Source: JAFGMC01 sp963540515 (GTDB lineage Bacteria > Pseudomonadota > Alphaproteobacteria > Rs-D84). Taken from it: DNA of 64,000 nucleotides. The stretch lies in assembly GCA_963540515.1 (NCBI GenBank), contig CAUTNA010000001.1, positions 122,355-186,354 on the forward strand. Reading direction: 5' to 3'. The position numbers and the translations under genes are program-made. The notes beneath the pieces were generated by a model. That model searched no databases. It was given only the letters and a program-made list of their open reading frames with translations, and was not told the DNA's origin. This document shows positions 52,000-61,569 of the stretch, piece after piece. Numbering within the stretch: the stretch's first letter is position 1; each line of letters starts with the position of its first letter.

Positions 52000-52656
52000 A
52001 TGAAATTATTTCTTTTATTTTTTTTTCTTTTATCTTGCACAAATTATAAGACACCTCCAAGAAAAAATTGGTTAGATATATTAAAAGGGGTTAATTTTAC
52101 AGATATGACATCACAGTCTATTATTGCAAAAAAACCTGTTTATATTGGAACTGGAGGAAAATTAGTTAATTCAAAATCAGTTAAATTAAATTATGGTGAT
52201 AAAAATATAAACGATTCTAATTTATCAATTTGGTATATGAAAAAATTAGAGTATGAGTTATATGACTCTTTATTAAAACCTGGTATTTCTGTACAAAGAG
52301 CTGGTACTGATGTTATTATTATTCTAATTCGTGATGCTATTATGAAAATGGATGTTGCTGAGTTTTCAAATAGTGGAGTTGATTCTTTAAAAACTATTTC
52401 TAATATTTTAAAAAAGTATGATGCTACATTTTTAGAAGTATCAGGCTATACAGATTCTTCTATTAATATTAATGGAACGAAAGCTTTATCTTTAGATATG
52501 GCGCAAAGAGTTGCAATATATTTGGTTCAATCAAAGATAAATCCAAATCGTATTTTCCTAGTTGGAAGAGGGGCAACTAATCCAATAGCAGCACAAGATG
52601 ATATTGGAAGACTTACAAACAGAAGAATTGAAATTCGTATAACACCTGCTAGATAA
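52000..52656 (+). CDS. OmpA-domain lipoprotein
   Basis: The 218-residue protein has a lipoprotein signal ending FFLLSCT and a C-terminal OmpA-like peptidoglycan-binding domain: LEVSGYTDSSININGTK, DMAQRVAIYL, RIFLVGRGATNPIA and TNRRIEIRI. Between them lies a region of about 90 residues without clear homology. Size and plan resemble IcmN/DotK of type IVB secretion systems, but OmpA-domain lipoproteins are common. Its place 2 bases after the PilS-like gene suggests an envelope anchor for that machine. Confidence 0.72.
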   Translation: MKLFLLFFFLLSCTNYKTPPRKNWLDILKGVNFTDMTSQSIIAKKPVYIGTGGKLVNSKSVKLNYGDKNINDSNLSIWYMKKLEYELYDSLLKPGISVQRAGTDVIIILIRDAIMKMDVAEFSNSGVDSLKTISNILKKYDATFLEVSGYTDSSININGTKALSLDMAQRVAIYLVQSKINPNRIFLVGRGATNPIAAQDDIGRLTNRRIEIRITPAR

Positions 52657-52715
52657 AAACAGTTTGATTTTATCTATAAGTTGTTTTATTTTTTACATAT
52701 TAAAAAAGGATATTT

Positions 52716-53366
52716 ATGAACAATAAAATTTCTAATTCTAAAAAATATATTCGCTTAGGTTTACTAGTTTCATTTGTTGTATTAGTTTCAATGCTTGGTT
52801 TTTGGGGATTATCTTCATTTAAAACTAATATGTCTTTAGATAAAGCTGTTTCTGATGTATCAAGTGATTCTGTTACTGCTTCTGATTTAAGAATTGCTGT
52901 TATTCGTATGGATGTTGTTCAAGCAAAAGCTGTTGTTTTAGATGGACTTAGAGGACAAAAAGAAAGATTTGAGAAGAAATTACGTGATGAATTATCCATT
53001 GAACAAAAATCATTAGAAAAAGAGAAAAAAGAAATAGAAAAATCTCAAGATGTTTTATCAAGAGAAGCTTTACAGAGAAGAGTTGTTGATTATCAAACTC
53101 GTGTTGCTAAATTACAACAAAGCTTAGCTGAAAGAGCTCAGAGTATAGAAGCTTCTTTCCAAAAGGCTTTAGCAGATGTACAAGCAAAACATTTGGATCC
53201 AATTATTGATAAGATAATTGAAAAGAAGAAATTATCTTTGGTTATAGATGGTCGTTTTGCAAGAGTTAGTTCAAATATTTCTAATCTTGATATAACAAAT
53301 GATTTAATAGATTCTTTAAATAAGAAAATATCTTATTTAAAAATGGAAACTCCAAAAGGATTCTAA
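52716..53366 (+). CDS. skp: Skp/OmpH-family periplasmic chaperone
   Basis: Skp holds outer-membrane proteins in the periplasm before assembly. The 216-residue protein has an N-terminal hydrophobic segment (residues about 13-30), then LRIAVIRMDVVQ, a long charged coiled coil (about residues 80-150), and a C-terminal KKLSLVIDGRF strand typical of the family. The usual order bamA-skp-lpxD is broken on both sides: bamA is not upstream and two minus-strand genes separate it from lpxD. Confidence 0.82.
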   Translation: MNNKISNSKKYIRLGLLVSFVVLVSMLGFWGLSSFKTNMSLDKAVSDVSSDSVTASDLRIAVIRMDVVQAKAVVLDGLRGQKERFEKKLRDELSIEQKSLEKEKKEIEKSQDVLSREALQRRVVDYQTRVAKLQQSLAERAQSIEASFQKALADVQAKHLDPIIDKIIEKKKLSLVIDGRFARVSSNISNLDITNDLIDSLNKKISYLKMETPKGF

Positions 53367-53391
53367 AAAAGCCACATTATGTGGCTTTTTT
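53365..53391 (+). terminator. Rho-independent terminator after skp
   Basis: AAAAAGCCACA and TGTGGCTTTTT pair around TTA, beginning at the skp stop codon. Confidence 0.85.
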
Positions 53392-53470
53392 ATTAAAGAT
53401 TATTCTTATTTATTATATAATAATATATATGATGAATATATATAGAACAAGTTTGATTTAGAAAAAAATC

Positions 53471-54169
53471 TTAATTCATTGGTGTTGGACCAAGATTATT
53501 AATACTATTAGTGTTATTCATTTTTCTTTTTATTTTTATTAAAACTGAACGAACTATAGTAATACAATTTTCTATTTCTGTTTTAGTTTTACAATTATTA
53601 CTTAGATCATGCTCTTTTTCATCATAAATATCAAAAGATTTTGCTAATCCTATAAAAGCCTGTTTATCTTGTTCTAAAATTCTTTTTGCTTCTTGAACTT
53701 TTCCACTATCAATAAAGTTTTCGGCTTTTTCAAGATTTTTTTGAATACACATTATTGTATAATCTGTATCTGTTGTTAATCTGCATTTTTCAACACCAGC
53801 TATAATTTTATTTGAACTTTCTTCTGATATAGCACCATTTGCTTGCATATTGTTTAATAGGATAGATTTTTCTAATTGTATTTTGAATCTTTTAAGAGTT
53901 GATTCTAGAAAATCATATTGTTTTTTCATTTGTTGTGTCATAACAGTTGTTTTCATTGCAATTATTTTTTTCATTTGTTCAGTTTCTTCTGAAGATTCTG
54001 GATTGTTATCTAAATTAGAATTATATGCATGGACTGGGCATAATACCAAACTTGGATTTATATATGGATATGTTTCACGATCATCACAATGATCGTCCGC
54101 AAATGCAACATTTAAAGTAAAAAGACATAATAAAAATGTTTTAATTATTTTGACTTGTACTACTTGCAT
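53471..54169 (-). CDS. Secreted cysteine-containing helical protein, unknown function
   Basis: I do not recognise this protein. Started at 54169 it has 232 residues with a signal peptide (IIKTFLLCLFTLNVAFA) and mature cysteines in pairs (HCDD, LVLCPV, EKCRL, IMCIQ, NNCKT, ENCIT), likely disulfide-bonded. The middle is helical. An ATG at 54184 would add five residues. Either start lies within the last part of the upstream 488-residue gene, so the two are translationally linked. The pair interrupts skp-lpxD. Confidence 0.65.
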   Translation of the reverse strand: MQVVQVKIIKTFLLCLFTLNVAFADDHCDDRETYPYINPSLVLCPVHAYNSNLDNNPESSEETEQMKKIIAMKTTVMTQQMKKQYDFLESTLKRFKIQLEKSILLNNMQANGAISEESSNKIIAGVEKCRLTTDTDYTIMCIQKNLEKAENFIDSGKVQEAKRILEQDKQAFIGLAKSFDIYDEKEHDLSNNCKTKTEIENCITIVRSVLIKIKRKMNNTNSINNLGPTPMN

Positions 54170-55607
54170 TTTGTTGTTGTCCATTATTTATATTTAGATT
54201 AGTTGAACTATTCAAACTTTTTATACATATATTTTTTGGTAAAATTCTTGATTTAACCCATTTTTCTAAATCTGTTTCTGTATTACCTTCATAGCATTGT
54301 TCTTTATTTTTTGGATTTTCATTTATAATATCTTGAAGTATATCTATATCAATATTTGATTTTTTCTTTCTTCTTTTAAACAAAGAAAGATCACTTACTG
54401 CATCGGATAGGCAAGCTATCTGAATGTTTTTATCATCATTTGCTTCACTATATAACCATTCACTTTGAACATTTTCTTTTGCTGATATACTGCTTATTAA
54501 ATTACATCCTATTGATTTACCTGTGATAAGTTTACCATTTTCTGATCTTGTTTCTGGACAAGGTTCTTTATCTGTTCCGCAATTACACGGATTTTTTTCC
54601 TTATCTTCAAAATGCTTATCACTACAATAAGCGTATCTTAAGTGTTGACCTGGACCGCAAACAAATTTTCCCCACATATTGCAACCACCATTTAACATCA
54701 TATAAATATCTGCTAAGTTTACCCCAAGAGTCATAGATGTCATAAGAGCATCTTCTAAAGAATCAAGAGTTGAATCGTATGAATCAAAGAAAGGTTGAGT
54801 TTTAGTTTTAAATGCAGTTATTCTTTTTGGACCTTCACAATTATTTCCATTTCTATCACATTTTGCATATTCAAAAATATTTTGCATACTTTTTTTTACT
54901 GCTTTTAAGGCTGTCTCTGCTGCTTCTATTTTTGATAAAATTTGTCCTGATGCTTGTTCTCTAAGCAGAGTGTCTGCTGAAATACCTTTTTCTGTTGCTT
55001 TTTCAATTTCTTCTTCTGATTTTAAAGGCTGTGTATTATTTTCTTGTTCATAATTTTTTTTCTGATTTTCAAATTCTGCTTTTTGTTCTGCAAGAGCTTG
55101 TTGAATTTTTTGTTCAGATTCTGCTTTTTGATTTGCCATTTCTTGTTGTAATGTTTGCATTTGTTGATTCATCTGATTTTGCATTTGTTGCAACTGCATA
55201 TTTGCTTGCTGTTGAGCCTCTTGATTATTCTTTGCATTTCTTTCATTTTCTTTTGCGGTTTGCTTTGCAACTATTTGTCCAGATATTGATTTAATAAGTG
55301 CTTCTCCATAATTTTTACAAGCATCATTTGTCATAACACATGCTTCAACAATTGGTTGAACTATATCTATCGACAGACATCCACCTGATGCACATTTTGG
55401 TTGAACACATCTAAGTATAATTGAATTACAATTTCCAAAGTTTGCAGTAACATTATTTGTATTAGAACTTCTTTCATTTGTTAAATTGTTCCATTCATTA
55501 GTATTTAAAGAATTGATATCCCCATCAAAAGATGTGAGATTATTATCTGATAAAGATAACTTTGGTATTAATATCAGTACTAAAAAAAAATAAAAAAAAT
55601 TCCTCAT
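54141..55607 (-). CDS. Secreted cysteine-rich coiled-coil protein, unknown function
   Basis: The 488-residue protein has a signal peptide (residues about 1-20), a first cysteine cluster (residues 60, 67, 72, 77, 90, 97), a Gln/Glu/Lys-rich coiled coil at about 112-190, a helical segment, and a second cysteine-rich block (WGKFVCGPGQ, YAYCSDKH, NPCNCGTDKEPCPE). It has no membrane helix beyond the signal, so it should be periplasmic or outer-membrane-associated. The pattern suits a structural part of a trans-envelope machine, possibly with the pilin-like proteins nearby. I cannot name a family. Confidence 0.65.
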   Translation of the reverse strand: MRNFFYFFLVLILIPKLSLSDNNLTSFDGDINSLNTNEWNNLTNERSSNTNNVTANFGNCNSIILRCVQPKCASGGCLSIDIVQPIVEACVMTNDACKNYGEALIKSISGQIVAKQTAKENERNAKNNQEAQQQANMQLQQMQNQMNQQMQTLQQEMANQKAESEQKIQQALAEQKAEFENQKKNYEQENNTQPLKSEEEIEKATEKGISADTLLREQASGQILSKIEAAETALKAVKKSMQNIFEYAKCDRNGNNCEGPKRITAFKTKTQPFFDSYDSTLDSLEDALMTSMTLGVNLADIYMMLNGGCNMWGKFVCGPGQHLRYAYCSDKHFEDKEKNPCNCGTDKEPCPETRSENGKLITGKSIGCNLISSISAKENVQSEWLYSEANDDKNIQIACLSDAVSDLSLFKRRKKKSNIDIDILQDIINENPKNKEQCYEGNTETDLEKWVKSRILPKNICIKSLNSSTNLNINNGQQQNASSTSQNN

Positions 55608-55699
55608 CTCTCTGGTGCTTTATTGTATCAAATAAAGCTTTTTTGTGCAAAGTTAAAATTTATCTTTTGTTTTTATCTTTTTATTTTATAATTTATTTC

Positions 55700-56743
55700 A
55701 TGTTCAGTTTTATAAAATCTTTATTTACTCCAAAGGGATTGAAAACTTCTGCTGGAAGTATTGCTAGTAAATTTGGATTAGAATTAAAAGGAGATCCAAA
55801 TGTTTCTGTTTATACAGTTTCTCCTATCGCCGATGCAAAACAAGGTAGTCTTGCTTTTTATTCTACAGAAAAAAATAGTAATGCATTTAAAATATTGCCA
55901 ATAGAAGTACTAAAAAATACAAAAGCTTCTGTTATTTTACTGCAACCAGAACAAGTTCAATTTGCACCGATTTCGGCAACACTCTTAATTACAAATTCCC
56001 CAAGAAATGAGATCGTTAAAATCTTAGGAGAAATATATCGTGAAAAACCAAGAGTTGGTATACATTGGGCGTCTCATGTTGAAAAAGGTGTATATTTCAG
56101 AAGAAAAAGAACGGTTTATATAGGTCAGTTTGCTATAGTCGAAAAAGGTGCTGTTTTAGAACATGGTGTAAAAATATATCCTGGTGCGTATATTGGAAAA
56201 AATGTAAAAATAGGGCGTAATACTATTGTTTATGGGGGGGCACATATTGAAAATGCAGATATTGGTGAAGATTGTGTAATTTATTCAAATGCTGTTATTG
56301 GCAAAGATGGTTTTGGATACACTAGACAAAATGGTAAAAATATTTTTATTCCTCATGTTGGACGAGTTGTAATTGGAAACAGAGTTTCAGTTGGTAGTAA
56401 TTCTTGTATAGATAGAGGAGTTATGACTGATACAAAAATAGGTGATGGAACTAAAATAGATAATTTATGTCAAATTGCTCATGGTGTAATTGTTGGACAA
56501 GAGTGTTTTTTAGCAAGTGGTGTTGGACTTGCTGGTGGAGTTATAGTTGGTGATAGAGCACTTCTTGGAGGGCATGTTGGTGTTGCAAATGGTATAAAAA
56601 TAGGTAATGATGCTGAAGTTGGTGCAAATAGTGGTGTCCTTCGTAATGTTCCAGATGGAGAAAAACATATTGGTTATCCTGCATCAAGTGGTATGGAATT
56701 TATGAGAACACATGCTTGGTTAAAAAAACAGGTTAGAAAATGA
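55700..56743 (+). CDS. lpxD: LpxD, UDP-3-O-(3-hydroxyacyl)glucosamine N-acyltransferase
   Basis: LpxD adds the second acyl chain in lipid A synthesis. The start at 55700 (MFSFIKSLF) is preferred because earlier residues have no homology. The 347-residue protein has the N-terminal uridine-binding part, then a left-handed beta-helix of hexapeptide repeats (YPGAYIGKNVKIGRNTIVYG and later), with the catalytic histidine region LCQIAHGVIVGQ. It overlaps fabZ by 4 bases. Confidence 0.95.
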   Translation: MFSFIKSLFTPKGLKTSAGSIASKFGLELKGDPNVSVYTVSPIADAKQGSLAFYSTEKNSNAFKILPIEVLKNTKASVILLQPEQVQFAPISATLLITNSPRNEIVKILGEIYREKPRVGIHWASHVEKGVYFRRKRTVYIGQFAIVEKGAVLEHGVKIYPGAYIGKNVKIGRNTIVYGGAHIENADIGEDCVIYSNAVIGKDGFGYTRQNGKNIFIPHVGRVVIGNRVSVGSNSCIDRGVMTDTKIGDGTKIDNLCQIAHGVIVGQECFLASGVGLAGGVIVGDRALLGGHVGVANGIKIGNDAEVGANSGVLRNVPDGEKHIGYPASSGMEFMRTHAWLKKQVRK

Positions 56744-57171
56744 TAGATAAAAAAAGTATAGAAGCTGTTATTCCACATCGTGGAAATATGTTATTGATTG
56801 ATGAAATTCGTGAATACAATGATAACTCTGGTGTAGGTATTCATTATGTTCGTAGTGATGAATTTTGGTGTGCAGGACACTTTCCATCTAAACCAGTTAT
56901 GCCTGGTGTTTTACAAATTGAAGCTTTGGCACAAACTGCTTGTTTTGTAGTTCTTAAAAGAATAAATGATAGTGGAAATACATTAGGATATTTTATCTCT
57001 ATGGATAAGGTTAAATTTTTTCATATGGTAAAACCTGGTGATGTGTTAGAACTACATATTGAATTAATTATGTCTAAAATGAATTTGTATAAATTTAATG
57101 GTATAGCAATGGTTGGTGGAAAAAAAGTTTCAGAAGCAACATTTTCTGCAATTATGGATAAACAAAATTAA
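56740..57171 (+). CDS. fabZ: FabZ, 3-hydroxyacyl-ACP dehydratase
   Basis: FabZ dehydrates hydroxyacyl-ACP in fatty acid synthesis and sets the supply for lipid A. The 143-residue protein has PHRGNMLLIDEI, the catalytic segment GHFPSKPVMPGVLQIEALAQ with its histidine and glutamate, and KVKFFHMVKPGD. It follows lpxD, but lpxA, the normal next gene, is absent and a minus-strand unknown gene converges on it. Confidence 0.96.
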   Translation: MIDKKSIEAVIPHRGNMLLIDEIREYNDNSGVGIHYVRSDEFWCAGHFPSKPVMPGVLQIEALAQTACFVVLKRINDSGNTLGYFISMDKVKFFHMVKPGDVLELHIELIMSKMNLYKFNGIAMVGGKKVSEATFSAIMDKQN

Positions 57172-57217
57172 TTATTATTTAATCTTATGTTTTTAACATA
57201 AAGTTAATTTTCTATAG

Positions 57218-58288
57218 TTAAGGACATGCTTTTAGTTGATTAATTATATTATTTATATCTTCATTAATTGATATTGTGATATTTCTATTAAGTCCATCAT
57301 TATAATAATACAAAAAGTCTAAATTTTTAAAATTAGGATCTTTGTTATAAATTTCAACAAAAGGTTCTAACATGGATTTAAACCAATTGCGTCCTTTACA
57401 CAAACAACTATTTCTTACATCAGCAACAACATTTGCTGTCTCTGTGTTTGAAAATCTTTTATCTAACTCTTGATCTGTCATCATTAGACATCTGTTCCCA
57501 ATATTATAAAAATTTGCATCATCAGATAAGAATTTATAAATAAGTTTTTGATTTGCACCAGCTTTTTTTAATTTATATATCATACCTTCTGTGCAACAAC
57601 TTCTTGCTGATCTCATTAATATTTTATATCTATCTAAAAGAGGTTCAAAAACATCATCATCTTGATTTATTTCTTTTGAATCTTTTATTCTGGATAATAT
57701 TTTTTCAATTTTTGATTTTTTTAGTTTTGGATTTTTAGGGGTTACGATTTCATTAACTTGAGGTTTCTTTTTCCAAGTTTCACATTCAAATTCTGTTTCG
57801 AATGGACAATAAGACAAATTAGATAAACTTTCTGTATAGATAGTCTCTTTATGATTTTCTTGTGAAAACATGGTTATTGTTTGTTTTTTATCGGATTTTT
57901 TATTTTCCCAAATATTTATTTTTGGTTTAGATGGGTTTAATGCTTCCTCTAAAGTTATATTTTCTTTATTTACAGAATGAGAGTATGGAGAAGAATTATA
58001 TTCATCACTAAAATCTTTATCTTTATAATGTAAAACAAAATCATCCCAAAGTGGAACACCATTTTTATCTATTGTTCTATTTGAAAAATTTAATACATTA
58101 TAATAATCGCTGTCTTTTTTTAAGTTATGTTCTTTTTCTTTACAATTTAAACAATTTGGGTTTATGTCATAAATAATTGAATCTTTGACTGGTTCCTTAC
58201 CATACATAGAGGTATAGTTTCTTGCAATACAGTTTGTAGTGTTTAAACCAGTTAAGAAAATATAAAATAAAAATAGTTTATACTTCAT
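57218..58288 (-). CDS. Secreted cysteine-rich protein, unknown function
   Basis: I do not recognise this 356-residue protein. It has a signal peptide (residues about 1-20), an early NPNCLNCKE motif, a variable middle and a C-terminal domain of about 140 residues with RSCCTEG, NRCLMMTD, NSCLCKGRNW and a final CP. The paired cysteines and helical spacing look like a conserved disulfide-rich fold. It lies with the other two cysteine-rich genes (53.5-55.6 kb), all on the minus strand, interleaved with lipid A genes. Confidence 0.62.
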   Translation of the reverse strand: MKYKLFLFYIFLTGLNTTNCIARNYTSMYGKEPVKDSIIYDINPNCLNCKEKEHNLKKDSDYYNVLNFSNRTIDKNGVPLWDDFVLHYKDKDFSDEYNSSPYSHSVNKENITLEEALNPSKPKINIWENKKSDKKQTITMFSQENHKETIYTESLSNLSYCPFETEFECETWKKKPQVNEIVTPKNPKLKKSKIEKILSRIKDSKEINQDDDVFEPLLDRYKILMRSARSCCTEGMIYKLKKAGANQKLIYKFLSDDANFYNIGNRCLMMTDQELDKRFSNTETANVVADVRNSCLCKGRNWFKSMLEPFVEIYNKDPNFKNLDFLYYYNDGLNRNITISINEDINNIINQLKACP

Positions 58289-58345
58289 CTCTATAATACT
58301 AACATAAATATTGCATATATAAAATAAGAAACATCAAGCTTTAGC

Positions 58346-58374
58346 TTGATAGGTAGTGTTTATTTTTGTAATCT
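58346..58374 (+). promoter_or_regulatory. Predicted promoter for the outer-membrane barrel gene
   Basis: TTGATA (58346-58351) and TAATCT (58369-58374) are 17 bases apart, upstream of AAGGGA and the ATG at 58400. A perfect hairpin, ATCAAGC / GCTTGAT around TTTA (58333-58350), overlaps the -35 element and could end the divergent direction or bind a regulator. Confidence 0.45.
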
Positions 58375-58399
58375 CTATGAAGATAATAAGGGAATTTTT

Positions 58400-59203
58400 A
58401 TGAAAAAAAGTTTATTACCTATATTTTTAATACTATTAAGCTTGGTAAATTCTGTTTTTGCAGATAGCGTTTTAAAAGGTATTCAATTTGGTGCTGGTAT
58501 ATCTGGAACAACAGGAATAAATAGTTTTGTTGGTTATAGTAATAAAGATTCAAATTCTTTCTTACTTAAAAGATTGGGTTTTAGATTAGATTTTGCTAAA
58601 ATTCCAGACACAGATATTAATATTGATGTTAAATTTTCAGATAATCTTGGAGATATTGTAAAAATAGATAATTCAAAAGTGTCGTCTCATCATTTTGGTG
58701 GGCTTGTTGATATTTATCCTTTTGGAAATATTTGGTTTCTTGGAGGTCTTAAATTAACAACAGGGTATTTATCAGGAAATTTTAATTCAAGTTCTGTTTT
58801 GAAGAATTCTAATAATACATCTATTCAAGAATTTGTAATAGATGGAAATAAATATAGATATGAGACTTCTGATATTTTTGGTAAAGCACAAATAAATTGG
58901 AATTTTTCTGGTTTATATTTAGGGGGCGGTTTTGATTTAGGCTTATTTTATGGGTTAAAGATATTTTTTGATTTAGGTACTGTTCTTGTAAATAGTTCAC
59001 CAATTCTAGATTTAGATATACCGATTAATGGTTCTTTGAAATATTTTGATAACGGTACAAATACTTGGGTTTCTGTTAATACTCCTCCATTAATTAGTAT
59101 TTTAAATGATTCAAAAAATAAAACGATTCGTAAAAGTAACGAATCATTGCAAAAGTTTAAAGCTTTTCCAGTTGTTAAAATTGGATTAATGTATAGATTT
59201 TAG
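58400..59203 (+). CDS. Outer membrane beta-barrel protein
   Basis: The start at 58400 follows AAGGGA and gives a clean signal peptide ending SVFA/DS. The 267-residue protein then has glycine- and aromatic-rich strands (GIQFGAGISGTTGINSFVGY, FSGLYLGGGFDLGLFYGLKI) and ends VVKIGLMYRF, with terminal phenylalanine as expected for barrel insertion by the BAM complex. The specific function is unknown. It stands alone before the rRNA operon. Confidence 0.7.
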   Translation: MKKSLLPIFLILLSLVNSVFADSVLKGIQFGAGISGTTGINSFVGYSNKDSNSFLLKRLGFRLDFAKIPDTDINIDVKFSDNLGDIVKIDNSKVSSHHFGGLVDIYPFGNIWFLGGLKLTTGYLSGNFNSSSVLKNSNNTSIQEFVIDGNKYRYETSDIFGKAQINWNFSGLYLGGGFDLGLFYGLKIFFDLGTVLVNSSPILDLDIPINGSLKYFDNGTNTWVSVNTPPLISILNDSKNKTIRKSNESLQKFKAFPVVKIGLMYRF

Positions 59204-59224
59204 TTTTTTATAAAAAACTTGATT

Positions 59225-59246
59225 TTCTGGGCTTTCTAGCCCAGAA
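59225..59246 (+). terminator. Hairpin after the outer-membrane barrel gene
   Basis: TTCTGGGCT pairs perfectly with AGCCCAGAA around TTCT, 22 bases after the stop. The T tract after it is weak, so it may be a stability hairpin as much as a terminator. Confidence 0.65.
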
Positions 59247-59625
59247 CTTATATTATGTAAATAGTTAAATAGTGTTTTTTTAAGATAAAATTAACTTTTT
59301 CTTGACTTTTTTTATTTTTGATTAAATAATACGCTTGCTTTCAAGTTGGAAATAACCAACCAATGAATTTTAGTTTTTTTGTTAATTAAGAAGCAGCTCA
59401 TCAAATTGTAGTTATGTACTGTATGTACATATTCTAAAATTAAGAAGGGATATGCAGACGGTTGTTTTATTTCAAATTCTATTTAAGCAATTAGTGCATA
59501 TTCTTTTGACAGGTAGAAGGTTTACAAATTTTTGTAGATCCTCGTAATTACTTGTCTTGCGAAAAATAAATACGAACGCAATTGTTAGCGTTTTTATATG
59601 CACAGGCTTGAACAAGGTTTTTAAA
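59247..59625 (+). other. rRNA promoter region and 16S leader
   Basis: No protein-coding gene is seen. The stretch holds a likely promoter near 59302-59330 and several short hairpins, including GTTGG / CCAAC near 59346, TTTACAAA with TTTGTAGA near 59521, and AACGC / GCGTT near 59575, as expected in a processed rRNA leader. A second TTGACA at 59506 has no good -10 partner. Confidence 0.55.
59302..59330 (+). promoter_or_regulatory. Predicted rRNA operon promoter
   Basis: TTGACT (59302-59307) and AATAAT (59325-59330) are 17 bases apart, about 300 bases before the 16S gene. T-rich DNA lies in the spacer and upstream. Confidence 0.5.
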
Positions 59626-61115
<1,490 letters not shown>

Positions 61116-61124
61116 ATAGAGATA

Positions 61125-61144
61125 AGTTTGTTCACGAACAAACT
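61125..61144 (+). other. Hairpin just after 16S
   Basis: AGTTTGTT and AACAAACT pair around CACG, followed by an A run. It starts about 10 bases after the 16S end and may be part of a processing signal. Confidence 0.5.
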
Positions 61145-61224
61145 AAAAAAAAACGACTGTCTGAATATCCCTTTTATATTGGTGTGCAGAGTTATTCTTC
61201 TGAACTTTTCTGCACTTGTTGTTT

Positions 61225-61301
61225 GGGTCAGTAGTTCAGTTGGTTAGAACGTCGCTCTGATACAGCGAAGGTCGAAGATTCGAGTTCTTCCTGACCCACC
61301 A
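61225..61301 (+). tRNA. tRNA-Ile (anticodon GAT)
   Basis: This is a 77-base cloverleaf in the 16S-23S spacer. The acceptor is GGGTCAG / CTGACCC with encoded A-CCA, and the anticodon arm TCGCT-CTGATAC-AGCGA gives GAT. The following spacer to 23S (about 270 bases) contains no tRNA-Ala, which most Alphaproteobacteria have here. Confidence 0.95.
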
Positions 61302-61569
61302 TTGAGGTTAAAGTTTTGATACTTTATATTCCTTAGTTTTTATGGAATCTGTTTCTTTTTATTGTTAATCGGTTTTTGTGTCACAAGATATGAAAGTATC
61401 TTGTTGAACATCGTAAAAATCTCAAAATATCTTTCTGAATAGAGTAATCTTATTTTAATTAAGATAATTCAATTCAAAAAGTCAAGAATCAACTTAAATG
61501 CTTAAATGACATTTTTTATGTCAGCTCATTTTTATGTTTGTTTTAGTTTGAAGACTTTTTCTTTAAACA

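Noticed and set aside
52000..52656. Naming the OmpA-domain lipoprotein IcmN/DotK
   Set aside because: Size and domain fit, but such lipoproteins are widespread and no other Dot/Icm core gene is visible here.
59506..59511. A second rRNA promoter based on TTGACA at 59506
   Set aside because: No acceptable -10 element lies 16-18 bases downstream.
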